A stretch of DNA of 64,000 nt from Eutreptiella sp. 'Long Island Sound 2002' (taxonomy: Eukaryota > Euglenozoa > Euglenophyceae > Eutreptiales > Eutreptiaceae), in assembly GCA_964036045.1 (NCBI GenBank), contig OZ038392.1, positions 19,110,612-19,174,611 on the forward strand, written 5' to 3'. Positions 63,240-64,000 of the stretch are shown here, in pieces. The notes beneath the pieces are model-generated. The model made no database searches. It saw only the letters and a list, made by a program, of their open reading frames with translations, and was not told the DNA's origin. Numbering within the stretch: the stretch's first letter is position 1; every line of letters starts with the position of its first letter. The position numbers and the translations under genes are program-made.

Positions 63240-64000
63240 TCAGGCGCCCCTGGCTGCAATCGCCCGGGTGAGTGCTGCCAAGTCCAAGACATGGATCTTG
63301 GTCTTGTGCTTGCGGATGTAGTCGATGAAGGGGGTGTTGATCCGCGGCACGAACGAGGAGACGGGTTCCCAGGGTGTTGTGGGACGGCCCATAGCCTCGC
63401 TAACGAACCTTGAACTCCAAACCTCCGGGTGCCGAGGCGTTCGGACGCTGGGCCAGGATCTTCTCGACGGTATAGTCGTCCTGCTCCGCGTAGTCGTCGT
63501 CCGAATCAGCCTCATGTGCGGCGTAGTGCAGGGACACATCTTGGCCACGGAGGTCGGGTTCCCGCACACAGAGTTGACTCTCGTGGCGCTCCCGGAACTG
63601 TCCGTGACCCACCTTGATGCGGTAGGTGTCCTCACCAATCCTGGGGACCACCTCTCCGGGTGTGAACCAGGTTTTGGTGCGGTGGCTGCCCACAGGGCGG
63701 GGTCTGATCACCCACACCGGGTGTCCCACCCTGAACTTTTGCGCTGTCGAGCTCGGGGCAGACTTCTGACGCTCAGCATGCTCCTTCTCGAGCTGCTGGC
63801 GGATGTCCCGCGCCGTTGCCTCTTGCCGCGCGAAGAATTCCTTGGCGTCCAATGCCATACCATCACCAGACAAGGGAAGTCCCCGACCAAGGGGGTCCCT
63901 GCCGAACAAAATCTGGTGAGGGGACAAGCCACCCAGAGTGGGGGTGTCATGATGGGCCTTCAGAGCGGGCCACATCTCCTCAAACCAGTTCCGACGTGGA
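63240..64000 (-). pseudogene. Gypsy-E Pol: integrase C-terminus and chromodomain, cut by the window end
   Basis: Runs off the right edge. Closely parallels Gypsy-A (LGGLSPHQILFGRDPLGRG; TVEKILAQRPN..APGGLEFKVR). TAG at 63400-63402 replaces the invariant Trp of the KVRW chromodomain motif. About ten codons later one extra C moves the reading to the 63638-63240 frame (TPWEPVSSFVPRINTPFIDY). Two lesions in the chromodomain suggest a dead copy. Confidence 0.85.

Overview
The window looks like a stretch of a large, repeat-rich eukaryotic nuclear genome, such as a plant, alga or protist. It is filled almost entirely with nested transposable elements. There is no bacterial or organellar gene order, no rRNA and no CRISPR array. 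Sequence alone does not fix the lineage. The iMet-type primer-binding site, chromodomain Ty3/gypsy elements, a FAR1/MuDR-like transposase with a SWIM finger, and a possible GT-AG exon all support a eukaryote. Host coding sequence is limited to one short exon-like block (50853-50943) and possibly one unrecognised gene (42855 to 30580, minus).

Layout, left to right. (1) 1-11090: Gypsy-A, minus strand, with near-identical LTRs; the left LTR is cut by the window edge. It encodes Gag, then an in-frame UAG, then PR, a methyltransferase-like module, RT, RNase H, IN and a chromodomain. It appears to sit inside an older LTR whose right part is 11091-13130. (2) 13140-about 22570: Gypsy-B, plus strand, with Gag, PR, the same methyltransferase-like module, RT (HIDD motif), RNase H, IN and chromodomain, broken by in-frame stops and a -1 frame change, and followed by a roughly 3 kb 3' LTR. 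(3) 22582-25500: a related LTR copy whose inverted partner lies at 43478-46404. (4) 25506-26318: a 199-bp satellite array, then a palindrome cluster. (5) 26997-29941: a MULE transposase gene. (6) 29972-30551: a 145-bp array. (7) 30580-42855: a convergent minus-strand gene split by Gypsy-D (31096-41418, 287-bp LTRs, 4-bp target duplication), then a 116-bp array (42904-43476). (8) 43478-50808: Gypsy-C, minus strand, a decayed relative of Gypsy-B. (9) 50810-52170: low-copy sequence with one exon-like block. (10) About 52171-61747: an LTR of Gypsy-E interrupted by a 7.5-kb C-rich non-LTR retrotransposon (53335-60807) flanked by a target duplication of about 116 bp. (11) 61748-64000: the 3' end of Gypsy-E, running off the window.

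Recurrent themes are as follows. Gypsy-A and Gypsy-B carry a Dam/DIRS-type methyltransferase-like module between protease and reverse transcriptase. Interruptions of element reading frames fall largely at domain borders and are often UAG. Several frame changes sit on homopolymers or perfect slippery heptamers. Gypsy-D has a striking element-wide excess of the palindrome TCGA and a large extra sense ORF downstream of pol. The MULE transposase plus the convergent second gene resemble the two-gene plan of MuDR. All family calls come from motif recognition by eye, and no database search was possible.
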